This document shows positions 39,218-48,986 of a DNA stretch of 64,000 nucleotides, in pieces. Every line of letters starts with the position of its first letter. Positions within the stretch are counted from its first letter, which is position 1. The notes under the pieces were generated by a model, which did not search any database, was not told where the DNA came from, and worked only from the letters and a program-made list of their open reading frames with translations. Source of the DNA: Sphingomonas tagetis (GTDB lineage Bacteria; Pseudomonadota; Alphaproteobacteria; Sphingomonadales; Sphingomonadaceae). The DNA lies in the NCBI RefSeq assembly GCF_024211275.1, contig NZ_JAMLDX010000005.1:186001-250000 (forward strand). Reading direction: 5' to 3'. The translations under genes and the position numbers were made by a program.

Positions 39218-41542
39218 TCAGAACTTGAAGCTGACCGTCGCGCCATAGGTACGTGGCGGCGCATAGGAGGCCAGTGCGCCATTGGCATTGAGGAAGGTGG
39301 ACAGGATCACCGCCTCGTTGGTCAGGTTGGTCCCCCAGACCGACACGGTCAGGCCCGGCAGGCTGGACGGCGACAGCGACGCGCGCAGGCCGAGCGTCGC
39401 ATAGGCCGGCTGGTAGAACACGTTGCCGACGTCGAAATAGATTCGTTCCGACGCATAGCCATTGGCCGTCAGCGAGAACTCACCGATCGGCAGGTCCTTG
39501 GTATAGGTTGCCGACACGTTGAGCGTCGCCTTTGGCGCGCGCGGCGCCTGCTTGCCGTTGGCCGACATGATCGGCGTCGAGATCAGGCCGAGTCCGCCCG
39601 GCGCGGGCAAGTTCCAGACCGCGTTGGGATAGTCGGAGAAGGACGCGTCCAGCAGCGAGACGCCGGCCTGGATGCGCAGCTCGGGCGTGATCCGCGCGTC
39701 GACATCGACTTCGGCACCATACATCGTCGTCGTCGCGGCATTCGACAGCCGGCCCAGCGGCGTCGTCGGGTTGGGCGGGCAGGGTGCCGTGACGCAGACA
39801 TTGCTGAACGACAGGATCTGGATGTCGGACAGCTGGTAGGCATAAAGCGCCCCGTTGATACGCAGCCACGGGGTCGGCGCGGCTTTCAGGCCGACCTCGA
39901 ATGCCCTGATCTTTTCCGGATTGACCGCGATGGGAAGCGGGCAGCTGCCGGGGGTCGCCGTATTCGCCGCGGCGCATTGGGCGGGGGTCCGGCCGAACGG
40001 GATATCGAAGTTGTTGAAGTTGCCGCTGCGGAAGCCGGTGCTGTAAGTGAAGTAGACGTTGGCGTCGGGCGAAAGCTCGTACCGCACCGCCGCCTTGTAG
40101 GTCATGCTCGAGAAGTTCTTGCTGGCATATTCATATTGCGTGACCGCGTCCGCGGCGGTCGCGCCGACCGCCCAGGCACCGAACACGCCGCGCCGTTCAT
40201 GGCTGTAACGCAGACCGCCGACGATGCTCAGCGAATCGGTCAGCTCGAACGTCGCCTCGCCGAACGCCGCGAAGGCGCGGGCGGTCTGGCCGCCATAGGC
40301 CGTCACCGCGGAACTGGCCTGCGGCGTGCTGGTGACGATCTGGCTCGGATTGCCGCCGGACCGGTTGCGGTAATAATTTCCGCCCACCACGAACGAGAAT
40401 CCGCCGAACTTGCTCGATGCGAAATCGAACTCGACCTGTTCGGCGGCATCCTGCCCGCTGATCGTGTAATTCACCCCGGTAAAGGGCGCCGGATAGGCGA
40501 AAGCGGTCGCCGTGGTCCGGCTCAGGACGTTGTCGTTTTTGCGGACCGCGCCGAGCAGGGTGATTTCGCCCAGCGACGTTTCCTGAGAGATTTCGATGCT
40601 CGCCATCTTTGACCGCGAAAGAAGCGGGATCGGCAGGTTCGAGGCGACGTCGTAACGCCGCGTCGGCACGATCGCGCCCGGGATGCCCTTGCCGACGGTC
40701 AGCCCCAGCATCGGGGCATATTGGATCGCCGACGGATCCGATTGCTGGTTGATCAGACCGGTGATCAGGATCCGGGTCGTCTCGGTCGGCGTGGCGAGGA
40801 TCTTCGCGCGCACCGTGTAATTGTGGACGCCGATCAGCGGGACGTTCGGCGTCAGGTTGTTGTAATAGCTGTCGGCGGTCTCACGATAGCCGCTGACGCT
40901 CACCGCGAGCTTGTCGGCGATGATCGGCGCGGTCAGGAAGCCCTTCAGCGTGACCGAATTGAAGCGGGCATAGGATGCGCTCAACTCGCCGCTCACCGAT
41001 TGCATGTCCGGCTCACGCGTGAAGATCTGGATCGCGCCGCCGGTCGCGTTACGCCCGAACAGCGTCCCCTGCGGTCCCTTGAGAACCGCGATGCTGCTGA
41101 TGTCGGGCAGGTTCTGGACCGAGCCGGCTGCACCGCCCAGATAGACATTGTCGACATAGGTCGCGACGTTCGGCTCGACACCGCCGGTGGTGGTGAGGGT
41201 CGAAACGCCGCGAATGGCCGGCAGGAAGACCGCGCCCACGCGATCCATCTTCAGGCCCGGGACCACGGCGGTCAGGTCGGTGATGTTCCTGACGCCCGAA
41301 TTGGCGATGTCGTCCGCGCTCAGCGCGGTGATGCTGATCGGCACGTCACGGATGTTTTCCTCGCGCTTCTGCGCGGTGACGACGATTTCTCCCAGTCCCT
41401 CATCCGCTTCGGCAGCCGCCGGGCTGGCCGCAGCCGGCGCGGCACCTGCGGTATCCTGCGCGAAGCCTGCGGAGGCGTGCATTAACGCCATCGCGCTCAC
41501 GCCAATCATCGCCAGACGCGATTTTCCTGAAGTGCTCTTCAT
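39218..41542 (-). CDS. TonB-dependent receptor, paralogue of the one at 49346
   Basis: 774-residue outer-membrane receptor. Signal peptide MKSTSGKSRLAMIGVSA...AGFAQD, then EIVVTAQKREENIRDVPISI, plug motif VLKGPQGTLFGRNATGG and a C-terminal ATVSFKF. Signal peptide, plug and many barrel segments (for example VSGYRETAD, YVDNVYL, LPRAPKAT-like PRAPKATLN) correspond to the receptor at 49346, so the two are duplicates that have diverged. I chose ATG 41542 by analogy with that gene; ATG 41548 is in frame and closer to the GAGAGGGG site. Confidence 0.94.
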   Translation of the reverse strand: MKSTSGKSRLAMIGVSAMALMHASAGFAQDTAGAAPAAASPAAAEADEGLGEIVVTAQKREENIRDVPISITALSADDIANSGVRNITDLTAVVPGLKMDRVGAVFLPAIRGVSTLTTTGGVEPNVATYVDNVYLGGAAGSVQNLPDISSIAVLKGPQGTLFGRNATGGAIQIFTREPDMQSVSGELSASYARFNSVTLKGFLTAPIIADKLAVSVSGYRETADSYYNNLTPNVPLIGVHNYTVRAKILATPTETTRILITGLINQQSDPSAIQYAPMLGLTVGKGIPGAIVPTRRYDVASNLPIPLLSRSKMASIEISQETSLGEITLLGAVRKNDNVLSRTTATAFAYPAPFTGVNYTISGQDAAEQVEFDFASSKFGGFSFVVGGNYYRNRSGGNPSQIVTSTPQASSAVTAYGGQTARAFAAFGEATFELTDSLSIVGGLRYSHERRGVFGAWAVGATAADAVTQYEYASKNFSSMTYKAAVRYELSPDANVYFTYSTGFRSGNFNNFDIPFGRTPAQCAAANTATPGSCPLPIAVNPEKIRAFEVGLKAAPTPWLRINGALYAYQLSDIQILSFSNVCVTAPCPPNPTTPLGRLSNAATTTMYGAEVDVDARITPELRIQAGVSLLDASFSDYPNAVWNLPAPGGLGLISTPIMSANGKQAPRAPKATLNVSATYTKDLPIGEFSLTANGYASERIYFDVGNVFYQPAYATLGLRASLSPSSLPGLTVSVWGTNLTNEAVILSTFLNANGALASYAPPRTYGATVSFKF

Positions 41543-42031
41543 GGTCATCCCCTCTCGTCCATTTATTTTCTTCTAGAAGATCAAATGTTTGTGCGCATCA
41601 CCAGGTCGAAGCAGGACGGCCGCCGGGAAGAAAGCATCAGGACGCAATCCTGATCCGTTTTCGCGGGCGAGCGTTTGCTACTCCTCCGGAACATGAGACT
41701 GCCCGGGACGGGAAGTCCTCCAGTCCATCTAAGAAAAAAACTCAACTTGGCAGAGAGGGGTAAGTACACATCGCTCCCATTGTCGACTGGGTGGAAACAC
41801 AATGTATCTCAAACAGCATGTTGTGAGTAGATTGCTTCGGAAATACAACAAATGTGGCAATTGTTCTGAAGAGGATGCTTGTCGAGGTGCGGCGTCTCAC
41901 AGTCGCGGTTGCTGATAAATCAAACTTTTCATGAAATTTATGCCTAATATCAAGAGGCGGCGATGTTGGCAGTTACGCGCGACAGCGCGGCACGTCGCCA
42001 GCGATTTCAGACGGACCTGAAGGAAGGTAAA
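41543..42031. promoter_or_regulatory. Divergent intergenic region with repeated element
   Basis: 489 bases between the minus-strand TonB receptor and the plus-strand SnoaL-like gene. It is clearly lower in GC than its surroundings from about 41800 to 41960. It contains the 29-bp element at 41780-41808 and an AACAA...TTGTT inverted repeat with a nine-base spacer at about 41857-41875. Small open frames here do not resemble any protein. Promoters for both flanking units should lie here. Confidence 0.55.
41780..41808 (+). promoter_or_regulatory. Repeated 29-bp element, copy 2
   Basis: TTGTCGAC, then TGGGT, then GGAAACACAATGTATC. The core GAAAC-ACAAT-GTATC is an inverted repeat. It matches copy 1 (28478) and copy 3 (43290) in both conserved blocks and in spacing, and is centred between two divergent transcription units. 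Confidence 0.65.
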
Positions 42032-42433
42032 ATGGTCACAGCACGCAATCCGAACGAGCAGGTCGTGCTCGATTTCTTCGCTGGCCTGAACAATGGCGAC
42101 CTCGATGTCGTGCGGGCCCAGCTCGCGCCCGATATCAAATGGAGGCCGATGGTCACGGGCGTCGCCGGCTATGACGCCGAAACCATTTTCACCGACCTGC
42201 TGGCCTATCTTCGCGGCATTTTCGCACCGGGTGATCCGCAGCAGGCGGTCGGGCTGGTCGTCTCGACCGGCGACACCGTCGTCGTCGAAACACGTTGCAC
42301 CGGCGCGGTGCCGTCGAAGGACAACGGGGTTTACGAGAACGACTATTGCTGGGTGCTCGAGATGCACGACGGCAAGATCAGGACGATCCGCGAGTATCTC
42401 GACATCGACAAGATCCGCGCCTTCTTCGCGTGA
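42032..42433 (+). CDS. SnoaL/NTF2-like protein
   Basis: 133-residue NTF2-fold protein (VVLDFFAGLNNGDLDVVRAQL, IKWRPM, then VLEMHDGKIRTIREYLD). Members of this group include small isomerases and epoxide hydrolases acting on hydrophobic ligands; no specific activity can be named. ATG 42032 follows AAGGAAGG; the upstream frame to 41963 is less likely. The SDR gene follows after 35 bases. Confidence 0.85.
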   Translation: MVTARNPNEQVVLDFFAGLNNGDLDVVRAQLAPDIKWRPMVTGVAGYDAETIFTDLLAYLRGIFAPGDPQQAVGLVVSTGDTVVVETRCTGAVPSKDNGVYENDYCWVLEMHDGKIRTIREYLDIDKIRAFFA

Positions 42434-42468
42434 AATCCCCCAAACAAGCTGAACGACAGGAGATGATG

Positions 42469-43236
42469 ATGGGACGGGTAAGTGGCAAGGTGGCGCTCGT
42501 GACGGGCGCCGCCTCCGGTCTCGGCCGTGCGACGGCGAAGCGGCTTGCCGCCGAAGGCGCGCAGGTGATGATCGCAGATATCAACGAGACGCGCTTGGCG
42601 GAAGCCCGCGACGAGATCGCCCAGCCGGGCGGCCAAGCCATGCTGCACGTCCTCGACGTCACGAGCGAGGAGGCCTGGGAGCGTGCGGTCGCCGAGACCG
42701 TCGCGGCGTTCGGCAAGCTCGACATTCTGGTAAATTGTGCCGGTGTCCTTTCGATCGCGGATATCGAAAGCGAGACGTTCGAGAAATGGTCGTGGCAGCA
42801 TCGCGTCAATCTCGACGGTGTGTTCCTGGGCATGAAGCATGGCTTCAAGGCGATGCGGCAGGGCGGGACTGGCGGCTCGATCATCAACTTCTCGTCGGTG
42901 CTGGGAATCCTCAGCCTGTCCAACATCGCCGCCTATTCCTCGGCGAAAGGCGGCGTGCGTGCGATCACCAAGTCGGCCGCGCTGCACGGCGGGCCGCTCG
43001 GCATCCGCGTGAATTCGATCCATCCGGGACATGTGCGGACGGAGATGGTGATCGACGGTGTCAGCGCAGCCGATTATCCCGACGAGGTTTGGCAGAAACT
43101 CGCCGAGCAATATCCGATCGGCCGGGTCGGAGAGCCAGGCGACATCGCGGATGCCGTGCTCTTCCTGGCTTCCGACGAATCCAGCTTCGTCACCGGCCTC
43201 GAGATGGTCGTGGACGGCGGCTACAGCATTCAATAG
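42469..43236 (+). CDS. Short-chain dehydrogenase/reductase
   Basis: 255-residue classical SDR with GAASGLGRA, DILVNCAG, INFSSVLG and the catalytic YSSAK. Close in style to hydroxysteroid or cyclic-alcohol dehydrogenases. Three consecutive ATGs occur (42463, 42466, 42469); AGGAG at 42458-42462 best fits the last. It follows the SnoaL-like gene and precedes a gap that contains element copy 3. Confidence 0.9.
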   Translation: MGRVSGKVALVTGAASGLGRATAKRLAAEGAQVMIADINETRLAEARDEIAQPGGQAMLHVLDVTSEEAWERAVAETVAAFGKLDILVNCAGVLSIADIESETFEKWSWQHRVNLDGVFLGMKHGFKAMRQGGTGGSIINFSSVLGILSLSNIAAYSSAKGGVRAITKSAALHGGPLGIRVNSIHPGHVRTEMVIDGVSAADYPDEVWQKLAEQYPIGRVGEPGDIADAVLFLASDESSFVTGLEMVVDGGYSIQ

Positions 43237-43289
43237 CCGCCGCCGCCCGTGCGGCGCGCTGGAAAGCCGGGGCGGTATTTCAGAACAAT

Positions 43290-43318
43290 TTGTCGACCTC
43301 ACGGAAACGCAATGTGTC
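43290..43318 (+). promoter_or_regulatory. Repeated 29-bp element, copy 3
   Basis: TTGTCGAC, then CTCAC, then GGAAACGCAATGTGTC. The core GAAAC-GCAAT-GTGTC has the same arms as the other copies. It stands 141 bases before the chosen start of the CocE-type hydrolase, in a gap that otherwise holds only AT-richer sequence. Confidence 0.65.
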
Positions 43319-43458
43319 AATAACAGCGAATTGTCAGCAGATAGGCACGGCCATACAGTAGCCAAAATAGAATTCGCTGGAGGATGGATGCGCGAAAAGG
43401 CTGGCAGACGGACGGCGCGATTCAGCGTCGGCGAGCAGCGACGCGGCGGAGCGGGCAG

Positions 43459-45411
43459 GTGACCGCGCAACGCCGCGACGAGCCGCTGTCGGCCGCCTCG
43501 CCGAAGCCGCTATTCGCGGTCGAGGTGACCCGGGACGTCCGTATTCCGACACCGCTTCCCGACGTCACGCTCGCCGCCACGCTCATACGGCCGGTCGGCG
43601 CCGGACGCGTACCGGCGCTCGTCACCATCTATCCCTATGTGAAGGATGCCGGCGCCGGCATCCAGAACGAAGCTGAAATGCGGTGGTTTGCCGCGCGCGG
43701 CTATGCGTGCCTGCTGGTGGACATTCGCGGCACGGGTGCTTCGGATGGGGCGCAGCGGGCGACCATCGATCCAACCGAGGCCGATGACGGCGTCGCCGCG
43801 ATCGACTGGGCCGCCGCCCAGCCCTGGTGCACCGGTGACGTCGGCATGTGGGGCATGTCCTACGGCGCCGGCCTGACGCTGCGGACCGCGGCGCGCAATC
43901 CGCCGCATCTCAAGGCGATCCTCGCCATCGAGGGGCGGGTCGATGTCGAGCGCGACTTCGTCCACCCGCAGGGCAATGCCGGATGTCTGGGGTCGGTGAT
44001 GTGGGGCGGCTTCATGCTCTACCTGCAATTGCTGCCGCCGTTCGAGGATTATGGCTCACCCGCCCAGACAGCGCGGTGGCTGCGCCGACGCGATGAGATG
44101 GAGCCGTGGTTGATGGACTTCGTCCGTCACCAGCCGGGCGACCCGGCATGGCGCGCGCCTTCGCTCGATCCCGCGCAGATCAGCGTTCCGGCATTCTGCG
44201 TCGCGGGATTGCGCGACCTGTTCCGCGATCCGACAGTGCGGGCCTATGAGGCGATCGGCGGCCCCAAGAAGCTGCTGTTCGGCCCGTGGGCGCATTCGTT
44301 GCCGCATATGTCGCCGTTCGGCGCGATCGATTTCCGCGCTCTGGCGCTCGAATGGTGGGATCACTGGCTGCGGGGCGAAGACAATGGCGCGATGACGTCG
44401 CCGCCGGTGACGCTCTGCTTTTCCGGGGGCTCGCCCGACTGGCGGCAATTCGACTCCTGGCCGCCGCCTGCGGAGCGTATTCGGTTCGAAGCCGACGCTG
44501 CCGGGGTGCTCGTGAAAGCGTCGGGCGAGCGGGTCATCGCCATTCCGTTCCGCACATCGCCGGTCACCGGGGCGCTCAGCGGTCTGTACGAACTGCCGAC
44601 CAACAGCTTCAGGCCGCCGCTCGACCAGCATGAGGATGACCTGCTGGGAACGGTGTTCGAAACCGGGGCTCATGCGGAGGACATGCTGATTGGCGGCAAG
44701 CCATCGTTGACGGTGCGCTGGGCGGACGAGGCAGCTCCCGAGCGGCTGGTGGTCCATCTGACCGATGTCGATTCCGAAGGAGGTTCCAGGCTGATTGCCA
44801 AGGGGGTGCTGCGTGATCCCGCGCCGGGATCGAGGCAGGTCATCAGCCTGGGCGCAGTCGGTTACCGGCTCGCCGCCGGGCACCGGCTGCGCATCGTGCT
44901 GTCCAGCTCCGATTTCCCGCGCCTGTGGCCGCTCGCAAAATCAGCGCAACAAGCAGTGATCGCCGGGCTGACGCTTGAGCTTCCAGTGGTCTCGCAGGAC
45001 GCGGGCGTCGCCACTGCGTTCGCGGCGCCTGCCTATGACGATGCGGTTTCACCGCCGTTCGTGCAGTCGGTGGAGCCGATCTGGACGATCCAGCGCGACC
45101 TGGCCGCGGACGGTGTCGAGGTTACCGTCGGGGGACGCATGGCAGCATTGACGCCTAACCGCGAGCATCGGTTCGAGATGAATCAAATGACGACGGCGCG
45201 TGTTGTGCGCGGTGATCCGGCCGCTGCATCCGTTCACGGTCGCTATTCCGGTTCGATGCAGATGCAGACTGGCGAGGTCGTCAAGGTGGAGGTCACCGTC
45301 CGCGCCACTGCGACGTCCGTCGAAGCCGACGGCAAGATCGATATCGACGGCAAATCCGTCTTTTCGCGCCAATGGTCCGAAACCGTAGCGGTACAGGGGA
45401 AGGGCAGTTGA
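43459..45411 (+). CDS. CocE/NonD-type hydrolase (peptidase S15 fold)
   Basis: About 650-residue serine hydrolase related to cocaine esterase and X-Pro dipeptidyl peptidases. The N-terminal domain has DIRGTGASDG and the nucleophile elbow WGMSYGAG, the His is in GPWAHSLPH, and a C-terminal jelly-roll beta domain follows. I chose GTG 43459 (GGAG seven bases upstream), where family similarity starts; ATG 43384 is in frame and gives a basic extension. Its stop overlaps the TTG start of the MFS gene (TTGA). Its natural substrate is unknown, probably an ester or amide. Confidence 0.87.
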   Translation: MTAQRRDEPLSAASPKPLFAVEVTRDVRIPTPLPDVTLAATLIRPVGAGRVPALVTIYPYVKDAGAGIQNEAEMRWFAARGYACLLVDIRGTGASDGAQRATIDPTEADDGVAAIDWAAAQPWCTGDVGMWGMSYGAGLTLRTAARNPPHLKAILAIEGRVDVERDFVHPQGNAGCLGSVMWGGFMLYLQLLPPFEDYGSPAQTARWLRRRDEMEPWLMDFVRHQPGDPAWRAPSLDPAQISVPAFCVAGLRDLFRDPTVRAYEAIGGPKKLLFGPWAHSLPHMSPFGAIDFRALALEWWDHWLRGEDNGAMTSPPVTLCFSGGSPDWRQFDSWPPPAERIRFEADAAGVLVKASGERVIAIPFRTSPVTGALSGLYELPTNSFRPPLDQHEDDLLGTVFETGAHAEDMLIGGKPSLTVRWADEAAPERLVVHLTDVDSEGGSRLIAKGVLRDPAPGSRQVISLGAVGYRLAAGHRLRIVLSSSDFPRLWPLAKSAQQAVIAGLTLELPVVSQDAGVATAFAAPAYDDAVSPPFVQSVEPIWTIQRDLAADGVEVTVGGRMAALTPNREHRFEMNQMTTARVVRGDPAAASVHGRYSGSMQMQTGEVVKVEVTVRATATSVEADGKIDIDGKSVFSRQWSETVAVQGKGS

Positions 45412-46694
45412 GCAAGTCATCTGACATCCATGCAACGCCCGTCGCCCGCCCGCCCGCTGGTGCCTGGCTTGCGGTCGGAACGATCACCTTCATCACCATC
45501 GTGAGTTTCATCGACCGGCAAGCGTTCATCATTCTCGCGCCGGCAATGAAGCGAGATCTGGGCCTGCTCGACACGCAGCTCGGCATCCTCATGGGCGCGG
45601 CATTCTCGTTCACCTACGCGCTGTCGGCATTCCCGATCGCGCGCTGGGCCGATCGCGGCAACCGCCGCAACATCCTGGTCATTTGTCTCATGGTCTGGAG
45701 CGCCATGACCATGTTGACGAGCCTCGCTCAGCAGTTCTGGCACTTGCTCGTCACCCGGATGGGCGTGGCCGCCGCCGAGGGCGGGGGGCCGCCCGTCTCG
45801 CAATCGATGATCTGCGACTTCATGCCCTTGCGCTACCGCGCGCCGGCCTTCTCGGTCTTTGGTCTGGGGTCGATCATCGGCGCCTCGATCGGCGCGTTTG
45901 CAGCCGGCATGCTGGCCGAAACGATCGGGTGGCGGATGACATTCCTTGTGCTGGGCGCACCCGGTCTTGCGGTGGGTCTTGTCATGCGCCTGGCGTTGCG
46001 TGAACCGGCCCGGGGGCAATTCGACATTATCGACGAGACGTCGGACGTCGCCCCGTTCCTCGTTCAACTCAAGACGCTCTGGGCTCGCACGACGTTCCGC
46101 CGTTCGATGTACTACATGTTCCTGACGCAGGTCATCTTCGTCGGCATGGCCGCGTGGTGGCCCTCGGTGTTCGAACGCGTGCATGGCCTGAGCCTGTCGA
46201 TGGTCGGCATTTACACGATCCTGGCGCTGATCGGGCCGGCGCTGGGCTTCGTCGCGGGTGCGGCGGTGGCGCATCGTCTTGCCGATTCCGGCGTCAGGGC
46301 GCCGATCCTGATTTCCGCCGTTGGGGCGATCTTCCTGCTCCCCGTTCTGGTGGGCACGGTACTTTCGACTTCCTCACTGGTGGCGGTCGCTCTGCTGTCG
46401 GTCGGCGGCTTCATGGCCACATTTCCCAACGGCGCGGTCATGGCCACGTATCAAAGCGTGCTGGACCCGCGCGCCAGAGCCACGGGGGCCGCGATCATGG
46501 GCCTGTTCGCGGCGCTTGGGGGCGGGGTCGGGCCGGTGGTCATCGGCGTGATCAGCGACACATTTGGACAGATGGGTTCGGGGCCGGCGTTGCGTGTCGC
46601 CATGCTCGTGCCGGCGGCGGCAACGCCGCTGCTCGCGATCCTGCTCTTCGGCATCGCACGCAGCCTGGCGCGCGATCTCGAACCCAAGTCATGA
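45408..46694 (+). CDS. MFS transporter
   Basis: 428-residue permease with twelve predicted helices; FIDRQAFIILAPAMKRDLGL and GGGPPVSQSMICDFMP are typical of spinster-like MFS members. It uses a TTG start (45408) overlapping the CocE-type hydrolase stop, with AGGGGAAGGG upstream, so hydrolase and transporter are coupled. It probably moves the hydrolase substrate or product across the inner membrane. Confidence 0.9.
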   Translation: MSKSSDIHATPVARPPAGAWLAVGTITFITIVSFIDRQAFIILAPAMKRDLGLLDTQLGILMGAAFSFTYALSAFPIARWADRGNRRNILVICLMVWSAMTMLTSLAQQFWHLLVTRMGVAAAEGGGPPVSQSMICDFMPLRYRAPAFSVFGLGSIIGASIGAFAAGMLAETIGWRMTFLVLGAPGLAVGLVMRLALREPARGQFDIIDETSDVAPFLVQLKTLWARTTFRRSMYYMFLTQVIFVGMAAWWPSVFERVHGLSLSMVGIYTILALIGPALGFVAGAAVAHRLADSGVRAPILISAVGAIFLLPVLVGTVLSTSSLVAVALLSVGGFMATFPNGAVMATYQSVLDPRARATGAAIMGLFAALGGGVGPVVIGVISDTFGQMGSGPALRVAMLVPAAATPLLAILLFGIARSLARDLEPKS

Positions 46695-46764
46695 TTGGAC
46701 TGGCGGGTGGAGCCTGCCCGACTGTCAGTAAGTCGTGAGTGAATCTTAAAAATACGGGGTGGAA

Positions 46765-47667
46765 ATGCCGAAACCAGCTGTTGAGGCCTTGTTGGCGCAT
46801 TTGCGGAGCAAGAGTGGCGGTCCAACGCCTGATCTGCCCACGCTTCGCACACAGTTCGATACGTTCGCCGAAGGGCAGCCGTTGCCCGACGGGGTGCGAT
46901 TCGAGACGGCAATGCTCGGCGGGATTCCGGCAGAGCGCGTCACTGCCGCGGCGACCGATGCGCCGGGCGCGGTGCTGTTCTTCCATGGCGGCGGTTATAT
47001 GTTCGGCTCGGCGATGGGGTATCGGGCGGTCACCGCCAACCTGGCCGCCGCTGCCGGGACGCAGGTAATCGCGGTCGACTATAGGCTCGCGCCCGAGCAT
47101 CCGTTTCCCGCCGCGGTCGAGGATACGACCGCCGCCTACCGCGCGCTGCTGGAGAGCGGCGCGCCGGCCTCGCAGATCGGGTTCGCCGGGGATTCGGCGG
47201 GCGGCGGGCTGGTCATCGCGACCATGCTGAGCGCGCGCGATGCCGGGCTGCCGATGCCCGCGGCCGGATACGGGATCTCCCCCTGGCTCGATCTGGCCTG
47301 CGAAGGCGGGAGCTTCACCGAACTGGCGGGGGTCGATCCGATCATGACGGCCGAGGGGGCGCTGGGGTGCGCTGCCGCCTATCTTCAGGGCGGCGACGCG
47401 AGTCATTCCCTGGCGTCGCCGCTGACGGCCGATTTTACCGGATTGCCGCCGCTGATGCTGCAGGTCGGCTCGACCGAGATGTTTCTCGACGACAGCACCC
47501 GTGCGGCCCGCAAGGCCGCGCTCGCCGGGGTGCATGTCGAGATGCAGGTGTGGCCCGACATGCCGCACGTCTGGCACCTCTGGCCATCGCACGTGCCGGA
47601 GGCCCTTGCCGCGCTGACCGCGGGCGGCAGGTTCCTGCGCGAACGCATGACCACTGGCGCTTCGTAA
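46765..47667 (+). CDS. HSL-family alpha/beta hydrolase (esterase)
   Basis: 300-residue hormone-sensitive-lipase type esterase. Oxyanion motif FFHGGGYMFGS, nucleophile elbow GDSAGGG, acid in GSTEMFLDD and His in MPHVWHLW. ATG 46765 follows GGGGTGGA; GTG 46759 is in frame. It is followed after five bases by the MHS transporter, so they are likely co-transcribed. It resembles the HSL esterase at 32708 only in family motifs. Confidence 0.9.
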   Translation: MPKPAVEALLAHLRSKSGGPTPDLPTLRTQFDTFAEGQPLPDGVRFETAMLGGIPAERVTAAATDAPGAVLFFHGGGYMFGSAMGYRAVTANLAAAAGTQVIAVDYRLAPEHPFPAAVEDTTAAYRALLESGAPASQIGFAGDSAGGGLVIATMLSARDAGLPMPAAGYGISPWLDLACEGGSFTELAGVDPIMTAEGALGCAAAYLQGGDASHSLASPLTADFTGLPPLMLQVGSTEMFLDDSTRAARKAALAGVHVEMQVWPDMPHVWHLWPSHVPEALAALTAGGRFLRERMTTGAS

Positions 47668-47672
47668 GACGC

Positions 47673-48986
47673 ATGCACAGCCGTTCCGTCATCAGCGAAA
47701 GCGACGCCGCCGCGGCTCCCGGATCCGAATTGAGTCATGCGCAACGGGTCCGGGCGATCATCGCCGGCTCTGCGGGCAACCTCGTCGAATGGTATGATTT
47801 CAGCATCTATGCGTTCATGGCGCTCTATTTCGCGTCGGCCTTTTTCCCGGAAGGCGATCGTTCGGCGCAGCTGCTGAACGTCGCCGGCATCTATGCCGCC
47901 GGGTTCCTGATCCGGCCGCTGGGCGGCTGGTATTTCGGGCGGCTTGCCGACCGAAGCGGCCGCAAGACGGCAATGGTGGTGTCGGTGCTGTTGATGGGCG
48001 GGGGATCGCTGCTGATCGCCATCCTGCCGACCTATGCCAGCATCGGGGCGCTGGCGCCGCTGCTGCTGCTCGTCGGCCGGCTGGCGCAAGGCTTTTCGAC
48101 GGGCGGCCAATATGGTGCGACGGCAACCTATCTCAGCGAGATTTCGACTGCGCGACGTCGAGGATTCTACGGTTCGCTCCAGTTCGTCACGCTGATCGGC
48201 GGCCAGCTCAGCGCGCTCGCCGTGCTCCTGCTGCTTCAGCAGCTCTTTTCGGAGGATGCGATCCGGGCGTGGGGCTGGCGCATTCCGTTCGTGCTTGGCG
48301 CCGTGCTCGCGGGCACCATATTGCTGCTGCGGCATGCGATGCACGAAACCGTCGTGTCGGATGCGCCGGTCGCCGGCGCTGGCACGCTTCGCGAGCTGGC
48401 CCGGTATCCCAGGCCCTTCTTCATCGTGTTCGCGCTCACCGCCGCCGGCAATCTGAGCTTCTACACCTTCACGACCTATATGCAGAAATTCCTCGTCAAC
48501 AGCGCCGGCTTCGATGTCGAGATGGTGAGCTGGATCATGACGAGCGGCTTGATCATGTTCATGCTGTTGCAGCCCGCCGTCGGCGCCTTGTCCGACCGGA
48601 TCGGGCGGCGGACCTGCCTGCTGCTGTTCAGCGCGTTGATGGCCTTGTGCGCGGTCCCGCTCTTGCAGGCGCTCGGCACGGCGCAGAGTCCCCGGGTCGC
48701 CTTTGCGCTGGTCCTCGCGGGGTTCGTGATCATCAGCTTCTACACATCGGTCGCCGGCATTTTCAAAGCCGAGCTCTTCCCCGTCCATATCCGCGCTCTG
48801 GGTGTCGGGCTGGGCCACAGCCTGGCCTCGGCGATGTTCGGCGGAACCGCCGAATATGTCGGCCTGCTGTCGAAGCAGCTGGGGCATGAGCAGCTGTTCT
48901 ATTGGTACATCAGCGGCATGTGCGTGCTTTCGCTGATCGTCACGCTGACGATGTGGAAGCCGCGCCGCACCGAGATCATGGCCTGA
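47673..48986 (+). CDS. MHS-family MFS transporter (KgtP/ShiA-like)
   Basis: 437-residue metabolite:H+ symporter. The MHS signature is present: SAGNLVEWYDFSIYAFMALY, RPLGGWYFGRLADRSGRK, GRLAQGFSTGGQYG. Members import organic acids such as 2-oxoglutarate, shikimate or aromatic acids. It starts five bases after the esterase, implying uptake of an acid linked to ester hydrolysis. Confidence 0.92.
   Translation: MHSRSVISESDAAAAPGSELSHAQRVRAIIAGSAGNLVEWYDFSIYAFMALYFASAFFPEGDRSAQLLNVAGIYAAGFLIRPLGGWYFGRLADRSGRKTAMVVSVLLMGGGSLLIAILPTYASIGALAPLLLLVGRLAQGFSTGGQYGATATYLSEISTARRRGFYGSLQFVTLIGGQLSALAVLLLLQQLFSEDAIRAWGWRIPFVLGAVLAGTILLLRHAMHETVVSDAPVAGAGTLRELARYPRPFFIVFALTAAGNLSFYTFTTYMQKFLVNSAGFDVEMVSWIMTSGLIMFMLLQPAVGALSDRIGRRTCLLLFSALMALCAVPLLQALGTAQSPRVAFALVLAGFVIISFYTSVAGIFKAELFPVHIRALGVGLGHSLASAMFGGTAEYVGLLSKQLGHEQLFYWYISGMCVLSLIVTLTMWKPRRTEIMA

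Noticed and set aside
41581..41802. Minus-strand 73-codon frame in the low-GC intergenic region
   Set aside because: No ribosome site or family resemblance, and it overlaps the repeated regulatory element.
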